The position numbers and the translations under genes were made by a program. A stretch of DNA of 14,453 bases from Candidatus Sulfopaludibacter sp. SbA3 (GTDB lineage: Bacteria > Acidobacteriota > Terriglobia > 2-12-FULL-54-10), in the NCBI GenBank assembly GCA_945865705.1, contig CAMBEY010000041.1, forward strand, positions 1 to 14,453, in the 5' to 3' direction. Of this stretch, positions 1 to 6,886 are shown piece by piece. Position 1 is the stretch's first letter; each line of letters begins with the position of its first letter. The notes under the pieces are model-generated. The model was not told the origin of the DNA and did not search any database. It saw only the letters and a list, made by a program, of their open reading frames with translations.

Positions 1-1073
1 TGCTTCAGGAAGGTTACGCCAATCGTGTGCGTGCCCACTCCGGCCGTAAAGCGTGCCTCTAAAATCTCATCCGCCGTAAATTCGTATCCGGTCTGGGCCA
101 GGTCGCCGCGATAGTCGAATTCCTGGTTTTTGGTGAATATCGGACCGGAGCGGCCATGCTGTTCGCCCCCAATGGTGAGCAGTTTGATGCGCGCCCCATC
201 CAGCCGGACATCCAGCTGATGAGCATCCGCCATGCCTCGGATATAGCCTTCAATGTTTCTCTGTAAGCGAATCTTGATGACGTACTCGCCATCGGCTGGA
301 AAATGGTGGCGAATCGCCGTGCCGCCGCGCGATCCGAAGGGCAAATCCTCGCTCATCCGGTCGTCCTGGCTCAAGTCCTGCTTGGTCATTTTGGAAAGTT
401 GGTAGGTCTCGGCGGCGGGGCGCGTGTTGGCATCGCCGATGGCCATGCGCACGACCTTGCCTGCCGCCAACATATATCGCTCCATCAGAACCGGCGATAC
501 CGATAGAACATCACCCATATTGTCGAAGCCGTACTCGGCGACATCGGCGGGCAGCAGCGTTGCGCCATCAATCTCCAAATCTAAAATGTCCCGGATCGCG
601 TTGGTATATTCCGCGCGGTTGAGGCGATGGACGGTAGGCCGTCCGGGATTGGGGGCTGCCGCAGCCAGCTTGTCCAACTCCGCTTCCAGGTAGGATACAA
701 AAGCACTATGATTTGGTTTGTCAGGCCGAGGCGCACCAACAGGCGGCATGGCGCCCAAGCGCAGTTTTCTCAACACCTTTTCCCAGGATTCCGGGCTTTC
801 GGCTACATTGTCCACATTCAGTTTGTCCAGGGTAAGCTCGGCGGTGCGCAGTTTCTCGTTATGGCAGGTTACACAGTAGCGGTTCACCATCGCGCGACTC
901 GCAGATACTCCCCCGGTAGCGGAATTCTCGGGTTGCTGGCCAGCCGCCGTTAAATGGGAAGGTACTGCCAACACTCCCGCCATAGCAATTATTCTGGTGA
1001 TGGAACAGATGCTTGGAAGAGTTCTCCCACCTCGATCGGTAGGGCCAAGTTTCGCGCTCTGGAAGGCACTCAT
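1..1073 (-). CDS. DUF1592-family secreted c-type cytochrome protein, N-terminal part (runs off left edge)
   Basis: The minus-strand frame from ATG at 1073 stays open for 357 codons to the window edge, so the gene is cut there and no stop is seen. An in-frame TGA lies upstream and a GCGGGAGC ribosome-binding site sits at 1081-1088, supporting this start. Residues about 20-45 form a basic then hydrophobic stretch consistent with a signal peptide. A haem c motif C67-V-T-C70-H71 follows, with a GAMPP motif near residue 109 that could give the distal Met ligand. Residues about 148-165 (HRLNRAEYTNAIRDIL) match the DUF1587 block that precedes DUF1595/DUF1592/DUF1588/DUF1585 in large planctomycete and acidobacterial cytochrome-like proteins. 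These proteins usually have 700 or more residues and often neighbour a DUF1552 gene, which would lie outside the window. They are thought to act in the periplasm, perhaps in polymer oxidation, but the reaction is unknown. Confidence 0.85.
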   Translation of the reverse strand, partial: MSAFQSAKLGPTDRGGRTLPSICSITRIIAMAGVLAVPSHLTAAGQQPENSATGGVSASRAMVNRYCVTCHNEKLRTAELTLDKLNVDNVAESPESWEKVLRKLRLGAMPPVGAPRPDKPNHSAFVSYLEAELDKLAAAAPNPGRPTVHRLNRAEYTNAIRDILDLEIDGATLLPADVAEYGFDNMGDVLSVSPVLMERYMLAAGKVVRMAIGDANTRPAAETYQLSKMTKQDLSQDDRMSEDLPFGSRGGTAIRHHFPADGEYVIKIRLQRNIEGYIRGMADAHQLDVRLDGARIKLLTIGGEQHGRSGPIFTKNQEFDYRGDLAQTGYEFTADEILEARFTAGVGTHTIGVTFLK

Positions 1074-1169
1074 GAAAACTGCTCCCGCTTACAAACTAAT
1101 GCGCTTGTACGCCTTCACAGTACCATATTGTTAATGGCAATGTGCAATTTTTGCCAGTCACCATTCTGC

Positions 1170-1193
1170 CTGCTGCAAACACTGCTGCAAACA
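1170..1193. repeat. Perfect 12-bp tandem duplication
   Basis: The unit CTGCTGCAAACA occurs twice head to tail with no mismatch. It lies about 100 bp upstream of the DUF1592 start. It could be a replication-slippage product or a duplicated regulator half-site; the sequence does not decide. Confidence 0.85.
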
Positions 1194-1363
1194 CCAGTTA
1201 TTGGCAAATAGGCATCCAGCAATTTCGGCGGTTTTAGGGGGTAATGAGCGCGGCAATCACTCGAATTCGCAACAGTGAGAGGCTATAGGTGGCGAGAGAT
1301 GCTGGTTTCCCTGCATTGTTCCCTGTTAGCATACTGAAAGAGGGTTCGCTCTCGACTCGTTCC

Positions 1364-1398
1364 CCTGTCATCCCACGCCGGTGGCTTCGGATGGCAGG
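1364..1398 (+). other. Imperfect hairpin in the leader of the ABC-F gene
   Basis: CCTGTCATCC (1364-1373) can pair with GGATGGCAGG (1389-1398), with one G-U wobble as RNA. A CCAC/GTGG pairing in the apical part overlaps the top of the stem. It ends about 60 nt upstream of the TTG start. There is no downstream U tract, so it does not look like a simple terminator. A leader or attenuation role is possible but unsupported beyond position. Confidence 0.35.
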
Positions 1399-1459
1399 CC
1401 AGTCCCCTGCGGGTATCAATTCTTAAAAAGCGCGTTTACCGCGAGAGAAGATCAGCAAC

Positions 1460-3289
1460 TTGACTCCGATTATTAGTGCCAAGGATATTTCGAAGAGGTA
1501 TGGCAGTGCGCCGCTCTTCCAGAATGTTTCGTTCACCGTGGCGGAAGGCAATCGGATCGGCATCATCGGTCCGAATGGCTCCGGCAAATCGACACTGCTC
1601 GAAATCCTTTTTGGCCGGGTCCTGCCGGACACCGGAGAAGTGGCCGTACGCAAGCGGACGAAGATCAGCTATGTCGCGCAGATATCGGAGTTCGCCTCCG
1701 GCGATACCGTGCGATCCGTAGTTGAGCGCGCTCTCAAACACAAGTCGGGGACCGCCGAGACCGCCGATAACATGGACGGGCTGCCTTTCCGGGCAATCGA
1801 TGCGCTGGCCCGCGCCGGTTTCAAGGATTTGGATACCACGGCCACGGAGTTGTCGGGAGGCTGGCGCAAACGGCTGGCCATCGCGGAAGCGCTGGTTCAG
1901 GAGCCGGACATTCTGCTGCTCGACGAGCCGACGAATCATCTGGACCTGGCTGGAATCAAGTGGCTCGAATCGCTTCTGCAGAGCGCGCCATTCGCCTGCG
2001 TGGTGGTCAGCCATGATCGTTATTTTCTCGAAAACATAGCCACCGAAGTTGTGGAACTCAATCGCATCTATGTGGATGGGTTGCTGCGCGTTGACGGAAA
2101 CTACAGCCAGTTTCTGGAAGCCAAAGCGGCATACATTCATGCGCAGGGCAAGCGGCAGGACGCTGTGGAGAACCGCGTGCGCACCGAGAGCGAATGGCTG
2201 CGCCGGGGCCCCAAGGCCCGGGCAACCAAGGCCAAGGCGCGGATTGATAAAGCGCACGAAATGATCCAGGAACTCGCGGACCTGAATTCGCGCAGCCGCG
2301 TTGCCACCGCCAAGATCGATTTTTCCGCGACGGATCGCAAAACCAAGAACCTGATCGAGCTGGTCGGTGTTAACTATTCCATTGGCGGACGCACGCTGTT
2401 TGAGGGGCTGGATTTTACGTTTCGATCGCAGATGCGCGTGGGGCTGGTGGGTCCGAACGGGAGCGGCAAGACCACACTGCTGCGGCTCTTGCAGGGAGAG
2501 ATACGGCCATCGAGCGGCTCGATTAAGCGGGCCGATGCACTGCGCATCGTCTACTTCGATCAAAACCGGTCGCTCGATCCCAACGTGCCGTTGCGCCGCG
2601 CATTGGCGCCGGACAGCGACTCGGTGATCTATCAGGATCGAGTCGTTCACGTGGCCGCATGGGCGGCGCGATTTCTCTTTAATGGCGAGGACTTGAACCA
2701 GCCCGTCGGGCGGCTGTCGGGTGGCGAGCGAGCGCGCGTTTTAATCGCGCAGCTCATGCTTCAGCCGGCTGACATCCTCCTGCTCGATGAGCCGACTAAC
2801 GATCTGGATATTCCCACTTTGGAGATTCTGGAAGAGAGCCTGCTGGAGTTTGCGGGAGCGCTGGTGCTGGTAACGCATGACCGCTACATGCTGGACCGCG
2901 TTTCAAACACCGTGCTGGGCCTCGATGGACTGGGGCAGGTGGAGCCATTCGCCGACTATTCGCAATGGGACGTGTGGCAGCAGTTGCAAGAGAAAAAGGC
3001 CGGAGCCAGTAATTCGGCAACCCAGTCTGCGCGTTCTGCTCCGGCTGACTCTCAGCGGGCCGCCAAGAAGAAGCTCTCCTATATGGAAGCGCGCGAGTTT
3101 GCGGCTTTGGAGAGCAGCATTGCCGAGGTGGAGCGAGGACTTGAAACAACGCGCGCCACGCTGGCCGATCCGGAAGTCCAGAGTGATGCGCCCCGCCTGC
3201 TGCGACTGTGCGCCGAAGCGGATGAGGCCGAGAAGTCTCTGGAAAAGCAATATGCGCGCTGGGCGGTGCTGGAGGGAAAGAATGGCTGA
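1460..3289 (+). CDS. ABC-F family ATPase, Uup-like (609 aa)
   Basis: This is a cytosolic twin-ATPase protein without membrane segments. ABC domain 1 has Walker A GPNGSGKST at 37-45, signature LSGGW at 131-135 and Walker B LLLDEPTNHLD with D155/E156. The inter-domain linker follows at about 210-310, rich in Arg/Lys. Domain 2 has Walker A at 331-339, LSGGERAR from 419 and Walker B LLLDEPTNDLD with D443/E444. The last 65 or so residues are charged and helical, as in the Uup C-terminal coiled coil, after a Ser/Ala/Lys-rich spacer. ABC-F proteins act on the ribosome (translation factors, antibiotic target protection); Uup itself is also linked to ribosome assembly and DNA transactions. Length and the C-terminal extension favour Uup over EttA. 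The start is TTG at 1460 with a purine-rich GAGAGAAG at 1443-1450. An in-frame TAA at 1424-1426 and the absence of any ATG between leave no better start. It appears monocistronic; the next gene lies 262 nt downstream. Confidence 0.93.
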   Translation: MTPIISAKDISKRYGSAPLFQNVSFTVAEGNRIGIIGPNGSGKSTLLEILFGRVLPDTGEVAVRKRTKISYVAQISEFASGDTVRSVVERALKHKSGTAETADNMDGLPFRAIDALARAGFKDLDTTATELSGGWRKRLAIAEALVQEPDILLLDEPTNHLDLAGIKWLESLLQSAPFACVVVSHDRYFLENIATEVVELNRIYVDGLLRVDGNYSQFLEAKAAYIHAQGKRQDAVENRVRTESEWLRRGPKARATKAKARIDKAHEMIQELADLNSRSRVATAKIDFSATDRKTKNLIELVGVNYSIGGRTLFEGLDFTFRSQMRVGLVGPNGSGKTTLLRLLQGEIRPSSGSIKRADALRIVYFDQNRSLDPNVPLRRALAPDSDSVIYQDRVVHVAAWAARFLFNGEDLNQPVGRLSGGERARVLIAQLMLQPADILLLDEPTNDLDIPTLEILEESLLEFAGALVLVTHDRYMLDRVSNTVLGLDGLGQVEPFADYSQWDVWQQLQEKKAGASNSATQSARSAPADSQRAAKKKLSYMEAREFAALESSIAEVERGLETTRATLADPEVQSDAPRLLRLCAEADEAEKSLEKQYARWAVLEGKNG

Positions 3290-3400
3290 GTTCTCCCAGG
3301 CGCGGCTGGTGGCCTGGGATCAGCAGCAAGACCACGACCGGCGTGTGCCACCACTTGCAGCAGTTGGAGCCTCGCTTCTATTTTGGTATGCTTATTTGCT

Positions 3401-3419
3401 GCCTCCGGCTGCTTGAGGC
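3401..3419 (+). terminator. Weak stem-loop after the ABC-F gene
   Basis: GCCTC (3401-3405) pairs with GAGGC (3415-3419) around a 9-nt loop, about 110 nt past the ABC-F stop. A second small stem GCCCT/AGGGC with a GCGG loop lies at 3480-3493. Neither has a U tract, so termination here is only a possibility. Confidence 0.2.
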
Positions 3420-3512
3420 TGGCCGGGAGATTCGAGTATCCTGATTAATTGGTTTCACCCCCGCGGTACCCGCTGTTCCGCCCTGCGGAGGGCTATGGTT
3501 GCGTAGTGCCTA

Positions 3513-3536
3513 AGCAGGTAGTCGAGCAGGTTGTTG
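3513..3536 (+). repeat. Imperfect 12-bp tandem repeat running into the ribosome-binding site
   Basis: AGCAGGTAGTCG (3513-3524) is followed directly by AGCAGGTTGTTG (3525-3536), 10 of 12 identical. A more diverged third unit starting AGTAGGAGG (3537 on) contains the ribosome-binding site of the next gene. It may be a slippage relic. Confidence 0.55.
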
Positions 3537-3539
3537 AGT

Positions 3540-3545
3540 AGGAGG
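3540..3545 (+). promoter_or_regulatory. Ribosome-binding site that fixes the GTG start at 3552
   Basis: A full AGGAGG lies 6 nt before GTG 3552. The frame could be extended to TTG codons at 3531 or 3534, but those would place the Shine-Dalgarno inside the coding region and add residues absent from the family N-terminus, which starts at IEVQGLTKRYG. Confidence 0.85.
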
Positions 3546-3551
3546 AATATT

Positions 3552-4586
3552 GTGATCGAGGTGCAAGGGCTCACCAAGCGTTACGGTCGTACCGTGGCGG
3601 TCGAGGGCCTGAATTTTTCTGTACAAAAGGGCGAGATTCTGGGCTTCCTGGGCCCGAATGGCGCCGGCAAGACCACCACCATGCGGGTTATCACCGGCTA
3701 TCTGCCTCCCACCGAGGGCAAGGTTACGGTGGCGGGCTATGACGTAACCGAGCATCCGCTGGAGGTGAAGAAGCGCGTCGGATATCTGCCGGAGACGCCG
3801 CCGCTCTACACCGATATGCGCGTTGATGAGATGCTGGCCTTTGCCGGGCGCATCAAAGGCTTGGCCAACCGCGACATCAAACCCCGCATGGAACTGGTCG
3901 CCGAGAAGACCGCCATCACCGATGTGCTCAAGAAGATTGTCGGCCATCTCTCGAAGGGTTATCGCCAGCGAGTGGGGCTGGCCGCGGCGCTGATCCATGA
4001 CCCCGAAGTGCTCATCCTGGATGAGCCGACCGCGGGCCTTGATCCTCGCCAGATCATCGAGGTTCGCCGCCTGATTCAGAACCTGGCCGGGGCGCACACC
4101 ATTATTCTCAGCACGCACATTCTTCCCGAGGCGGCCAACACCTGCCATCGCGTGATGATCATCAACCAGGGCAAGCTGGTCGCCGAAGACACGCCGGAGA
4201 ATCTTACCGCGCGGCTGCAAGGCACCGAGACCATGAAGATGTTGATCGAGGGACCGGAGGCGCAGGTCCGCGAGACGCTCGAACGAGTTGACGGAGTCAG
4301 TCGCGTCTCCTCGTTGCCGGTTACCGCTGGCCGCCTGGAGGTATCCGTTGAAATGCATCCCGGTCGCGACACGCGCCGCGAACTGGCGCACGCCGTGGTC
4401 TCCAGCGGCTGGGGGCTGCTGCAACTTTCACCAGCCGGCATGAGCCTGGAAGAAGTCTTTCTGAAACTCACTACGCGTGACACGGCGAATGAAGGTGGCG
4501 ATGGCCACAGTGAAGCAGGCGACGAATCATCTGGTAATGATGGCGCCGCGCTGGCCGAGCAAGGTTCGGAGGAGTCCCAATCATGA
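3552..4586 (+). CDS. ABC-2 type transporter ATP-binding protein, GldA/CcmA-like (344 aa)
   Basis: This is the cytosolic ATPase of an ABC-2 exporter-type complex. Walker A GPNGAGKTT is at 34-42, the signature is LSKGYRQR at 133-140, Walker B is LILDEP with D157/E158, and the switch His is H189 (STHIL). A C-terminal regulatory region follows (about 215-305), including the SLEEVFLKLT block typical of GldA/CcmA-type subunits. The final 38 or so residues are acidic, Gly/Ser/Glu-rich and probably disordered, which is an unusual tail. The stop overlaps the start of the permease gene by 4 nt (ATGA), and GldG-like and DUF4340 genes follow. That gene order identifies it as the ATPase of the GldA/GldF/GldG-like family. 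In Bacteroidota this set is needed for gliding; in other phyla the substrate is unknown, so no symbol is given. Confidence 0.92.
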   Translation: MIEVQGLTKRYGRTVAVEGLNFSVQKGEILGFLGPNGAGKTTTMRVITGYLPPTEGKVTVAGYDVTEHPLEVKKRVGYLPETPPLYTDMRVDEMLAFAGRIKGLANRDIKPRMELVAEKTAITDVLKKIVGHLSKGYRQRVGLAAALIHDPEVLILDEPTAGLDPRQIIEVRRLIQNLAGAHTIILSTHILPEAANTCHRVMIINQGKLVAEDTPENLTARLQGTETMKMLIEGPEAQVRETLERVDGVSRVSSLPVTAGRLEVSVEMHPGRDTRRELAHAVVSSGWGLLQLSPAGMSLEEVFLKLTTRDTANEGGDGHSEAGDESSGNDGAALAEQGSEESQS

Positions 4587-5365
4587 GACATATGTTGACC
4601 ATCATGCGCAAGGAGATCAATAGCTACTTCCGCTCGCCGGTGGCTTACTTCCTGCTGTTCGTATTCACACTGATCTTCGGCTACTTCTTCTATACGGTCG
4701 TGTCGATGTTCCTGCTGCAGAGCCTTACACAAGCGCAGTACGCGCAGATGTATGAACAATCCATGCCGCCCATGAACATTAACGAAATGGTGATCCGACC
4801 GCTATTGCTGAACACCAGCGTCATCAGCCTGTTCCTTGCGCCGATGATCACCATGCGCCTGTTCGCCGAAGAGAAAAAAACCGGCACCATCGAGCTGCTG
4901 ATGACTTCGCCCGTAACCGATTTACAGCTCGTGCTCGGCAAATTTTTCGCCGCGCTGTTTCTCTATGCCGTGATGCTGGGGCTGACCATGGTTTATCTGT
5001 CCGTGCTGTTCCGCTACGGCAACCCGGATTTCCGCCCGCTGATCGCCGGATACCTCGGCCAACTTTTGCTGGGAGCCTGCTTTGTCTCCATCGGTTTGAT
5101 GTTCTCCACCTTTACTCGCAACCAGTTGATCGCCGGCAGCATGACTTTCTTCGTGCTCCTGCTGCTTTGGATCATTGAATGGTCCGGCCAGAACTCGGGC
5201 GGCGCATGGGCGCAAATCGCCAGTTATCTGTCGTTGACCTCCCACATCGAGAATTTCTCGAAGGGTGTCATCGACCTAAAAGATACGGTTTACTACCTCT
5301 CGGTTGTAGTGCTGGGATTGTTCTTCTCGGTGCGCTCGGTCGAGTCGGTTCGGTGGAGGGCATAA
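4583..5365 (+). CDS. ABC-2 type transporter permease, GldF-like (260 aa)
   Basis: This integral membrane protein has about six hydrophobic segments: roughly 17-40, 72-92, 115-140, 150-172, 178-198 and 235-255. The loop motif EEKKTGTIELL begins at residue 96 and continues into TSPVTDLQLVLGKF, the characteristic cytoplasmic coupling element of ABC-2 permeases. It should dimerise and pair with the ATPase encoded just upstream. Its ATG overlaps the ATPase stop by 4 nt, with GGAGG about 10 nt before it, so translation is probably coupled. The length fits GldF/ABC2_membrane family permeases. The substrate cannot be read from the sequence. Confidence 0.9.
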   Translation: MRHMLTIMRKEINSYFRSPVAYFLLFVFTLIFGYFFYTVVSMFLLQSLTQAQYAQMYEQSMPPMNINEMVIRPLLLNTSVISLFLAPMITMRLFAEEKKTGTIELLMTSPVTDLQLVLGKFFAALFLYAVMLGLTMVYLSVLFRYGNPDFRPLIAGYLGQLLLGACFVSIGLMFSTFTRNQLIAGSMTFFVLLLLWIIEWSGQNSGGAWAQIASYLSLTSHIENFSKGVIDLKDTVYYLSVVVLGLFFSVRSVESVRWRA

Positions 5366-5368
5366 GCG

Positions 5369-6772
5369 ATGTCGGATACGAATCATTCATTCTCGCGCCG
5401 CCAGACCAGATACGGCATCAACGCAGTGCTTTACGCTCTTGCTGGCCTGGCCATTCTGGTGGTCGTCAATCTCATTGTTGCGCGCATGCCCACCCAGATC
5501 GGGGGGTTCCAGACCGACTGGCGCTGGGACCTGACCGCGACCAAGCGCTTCAGCCTCTCGCTCCAGACCACCAAGATTCTCGGCGGGCTGGACCGTGATA
5601 TCCAGATTCTCTACTTCGATCGCAAGAACAATCTCGGCGGCAGCGTCAAGGACTTGCTCGATCAATTTCCCGCGCAGTCTCGCAAGGTTTCCATTCAGAT
5701 GGTTGAGCTGGACCGCGAGCCCGCCACGGCGGCTAAATACAACGCGAAGGAGTACGGCTCGATCGTCGTCTCGACCGGCGAGAAGCACGAAGTGGCCAAG
5801 GGCGCGCGCGAAGAGGACATTGCCAACGCCATTGTGAAAGCGCTGAAGGGCGAGGCGAAGAGCATCTATTTCCTGCAGGGCCATGGTGAGCGCGACATCG
5901 CCAATACGGAGCGTCAAGGGTATTCCGCCGCCAAAAAAGCGTTGGAAGAAAGCAACTACACAATCCAGCCTCTCTCGCTGCTGTCTGAGAAACCGCAGGT
6001 CCCGAAGGACGCCGCGCTGGTGGTGATCGCCGGAGCCGACAAAGATTTTCTTGATCCTGAGATTACCGCGCTGAAGGAATATCTGGTCAAGGGCGGCAGA
6101 CTGTTCGTGCTGATCACGCCCACCACGCCACCGGCGCTGGTGAAATTTCTGGCCGAGTTTGGCGCCGATGTCAGCAACGCCCTGGTGGTGGATGTCAGCG
6201 GTATCGGCCGCCTGTTCGGCACTGACGAGTTGATGCCGCTGGCGGTGGCCTACGAGCCCCACGCCATTACCAAAGACATGGCCAACGTGGCCACGCTCTA
6301 TCCGCTGGCTGGCATGATCGCTCCGTCGGTTGGATTTATAGCCGGCGCGGATTTCCGGCTCATCGCCAAGACGCCTTCGCAGAGCTGGGCCACGCGTGAA
6401 GTGAAGTCGAAGCAGGTCAGCTTCCAGAAGGGCCGCGACATCGAAGGCCCCATTGGTATTGTGGGCGCGGGTATTTTCAAGGACCCGACCATCGTAGATG
6501 CCCTCGAAGGGCGTTTGGTGGTTGCGGGCAGCCCGGACGTGATCTCCAACGCCATCCTCGCCTTCAACGGTAATCGCGACCTGTTCCTGAACTCGGTCGC
6601 CTGGCTGTCGTCGGACGAAGACCTGATCTCGATTCGTCCGCGTGATCCGGAGGACCGCCGCATCGAGCTAACTCCCGGACAGTTGACGATGATCAAATAT
6701 CTATCGCTCGGCGGTATTCCGCTGGCGATTATCCTGAGCGGCCTTGGCGTCTGGTGGAAGCGCCGCAGCTAA
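5369..6772 (+). CDS. GldG-family ABC transporter auxiliary protein (467 aa)
   Basis: A single N-terminal membrane segment (about 17-37) is followed by the family block W-R-W-D-L-T-A-T-K-R-F-S near residues 50-61. A large soluble region (about 65-430) resembles GldG_N plus the ABC_transp_aux domain, including FLQGHGERD (about 167-175) and a GGRLFVLI segment. A second membrane segment at about 444-463 ends in WWKRRS. The topology puts the main domain outside the cytoplasm, held by both ends. GldG-family proteins are always encoded with an ABC-2 ATPase and permease and presumably form part of the complex; no enzymatic activity is established. The ATG lies 3 nt after the permease stop, with GGTGGAGGG about 10 nt upstream, so it is in the same operon. 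Confidence 0.88.
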   Translation: MSDTNHSFSRRQTRYGINAVLYALAGLAILVVVNLIVARMPTQIGGFQTDWRWDLTATKRFSLSLQTTKILGGLDRDIQILYFDRKNNLGGSVKDLLDQFPAQSRKVSIQMVELDREPATAAKYNAKEYGSIVVSTGEKHEVAKGAREEDIANAIVKALKGEAKSIYFLQGHGERDIANTERQGYSAAKKALEESNYTIQPLSLLSEKPQVPKDAALVVIAGADKDFLDPEITALKEYLVKGGRLFVLITPTTPPALVKFLAEFGADVSNALVVDVSGIGRLFGTDELMPLAVAYEPHAITKDMANVATLYPLAGMIAPSVGFIAGADFRLIAKTPSQSWATREVKSKQVSFQKGRDIEGPIGIVGAGIFKDPTIVDALEGRLVVAGSPDVISNAILAFNGNRDLFLNSVAWLSSDEDLISIRPRDPEDRRIELTPGQLTMIKYLSLGGIPLAIILSGLGVWWKRRS

Positions 6773-6781
6773 TAATGTCCT

Positions 6782-6865
6782 GGTAGCCACGGTGAGCGTT
6801 TTTCTCACCGTGGGCGTGTAGCACAGGAGAACCCCACGGCCAGAAGATCGCTGACCGTGGCTACC
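6782..6865. repeat. Pair of inverted REP-like palindromes
   Basis: GGTAGCCACGGTGAGCG (6782-6798) is mirrored by CGCTGACCGTGGCTACC (6849-6865), 16 of 17 bases complementary. Inside, a perfect 10-bp stem CCACGGTGAG/CTCACCGTGG (6787-6796/6804-6813) has a 7-nt loop containing five T. A second hairpin pairs CCACGGCC (6834-6841) with GACCGTGG (6853-6860), with one mismatch. The two palindromes in inverted orientation, between genes of one operon, are the arrangement of REP doublets. In RNA the outer pairing and the inner hairpins would compete. It may stabilise the upstream message or partly terminate before the DUF4340 gene. No other copy is in the window. Confidence 0.75.
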
Positions 6866-6886
6866 CACTCGTCCGGAGTAACACCC

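Larger units (their letters stand above)
1074..1459. other. Divergent intergenic region, 386 bp
   Basis: This stretch separates the minus-strand DUF1592 gene from the plus-strand ABC-F gene and must hold both promoters. I see no convincing protein-coding frame. It contains a perfect 12-bp tandem repeat (1170-1193) and an imperfect hairpin (1364-1398) in the presumed leader of the ABC-F gene. No -35/-10 pair was clear enough to call on either strand, and no tRNA or riboswitch signature was recognised. Confidence 0.6.

Noticed and set aside
1340..1420. Possible tRNA or small RNA around GGTTCG in the intergenic region
   Set aside because: No cloverleaf arms, acceptor pairing or CCA end could be assembled.
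1436..2650. Long minus-strand open frame (about 404 codons) opposite the ABC-F gene
   Set aside because: Its translation has no recognisable domain, and the plus strand carries clear paired Walker motifs; it is a GC-driven shadow.
3531..3551. TTG start for the GldA-like gene
   Set aside because: The AGGAGG at 3540-3545 would then be inside the gene; GTG 3552 has ideal spacing.
3510..4424. Long minus-strand open frame (about 304 codons) opposite the GldA-like gene
   Set aside because: Shadow of a certain ATPase gene; Gln/His-rich low-complexity translation without motifs or a ribosome-binding site.
5387..6262. Minus-strand open frame (about 291 codons) opposite the GldG-like gene
   Set aside because: Same reasoning: antisense to a well-supported gene, no domain signature.
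6857..6886. Upstream GTG start for the DUF4340 gene
   Set aside because: It lies within the REP-like palindrome and would put polar residues before the signal/anchor segment; ATG 6887 has a ribosome-binding site.
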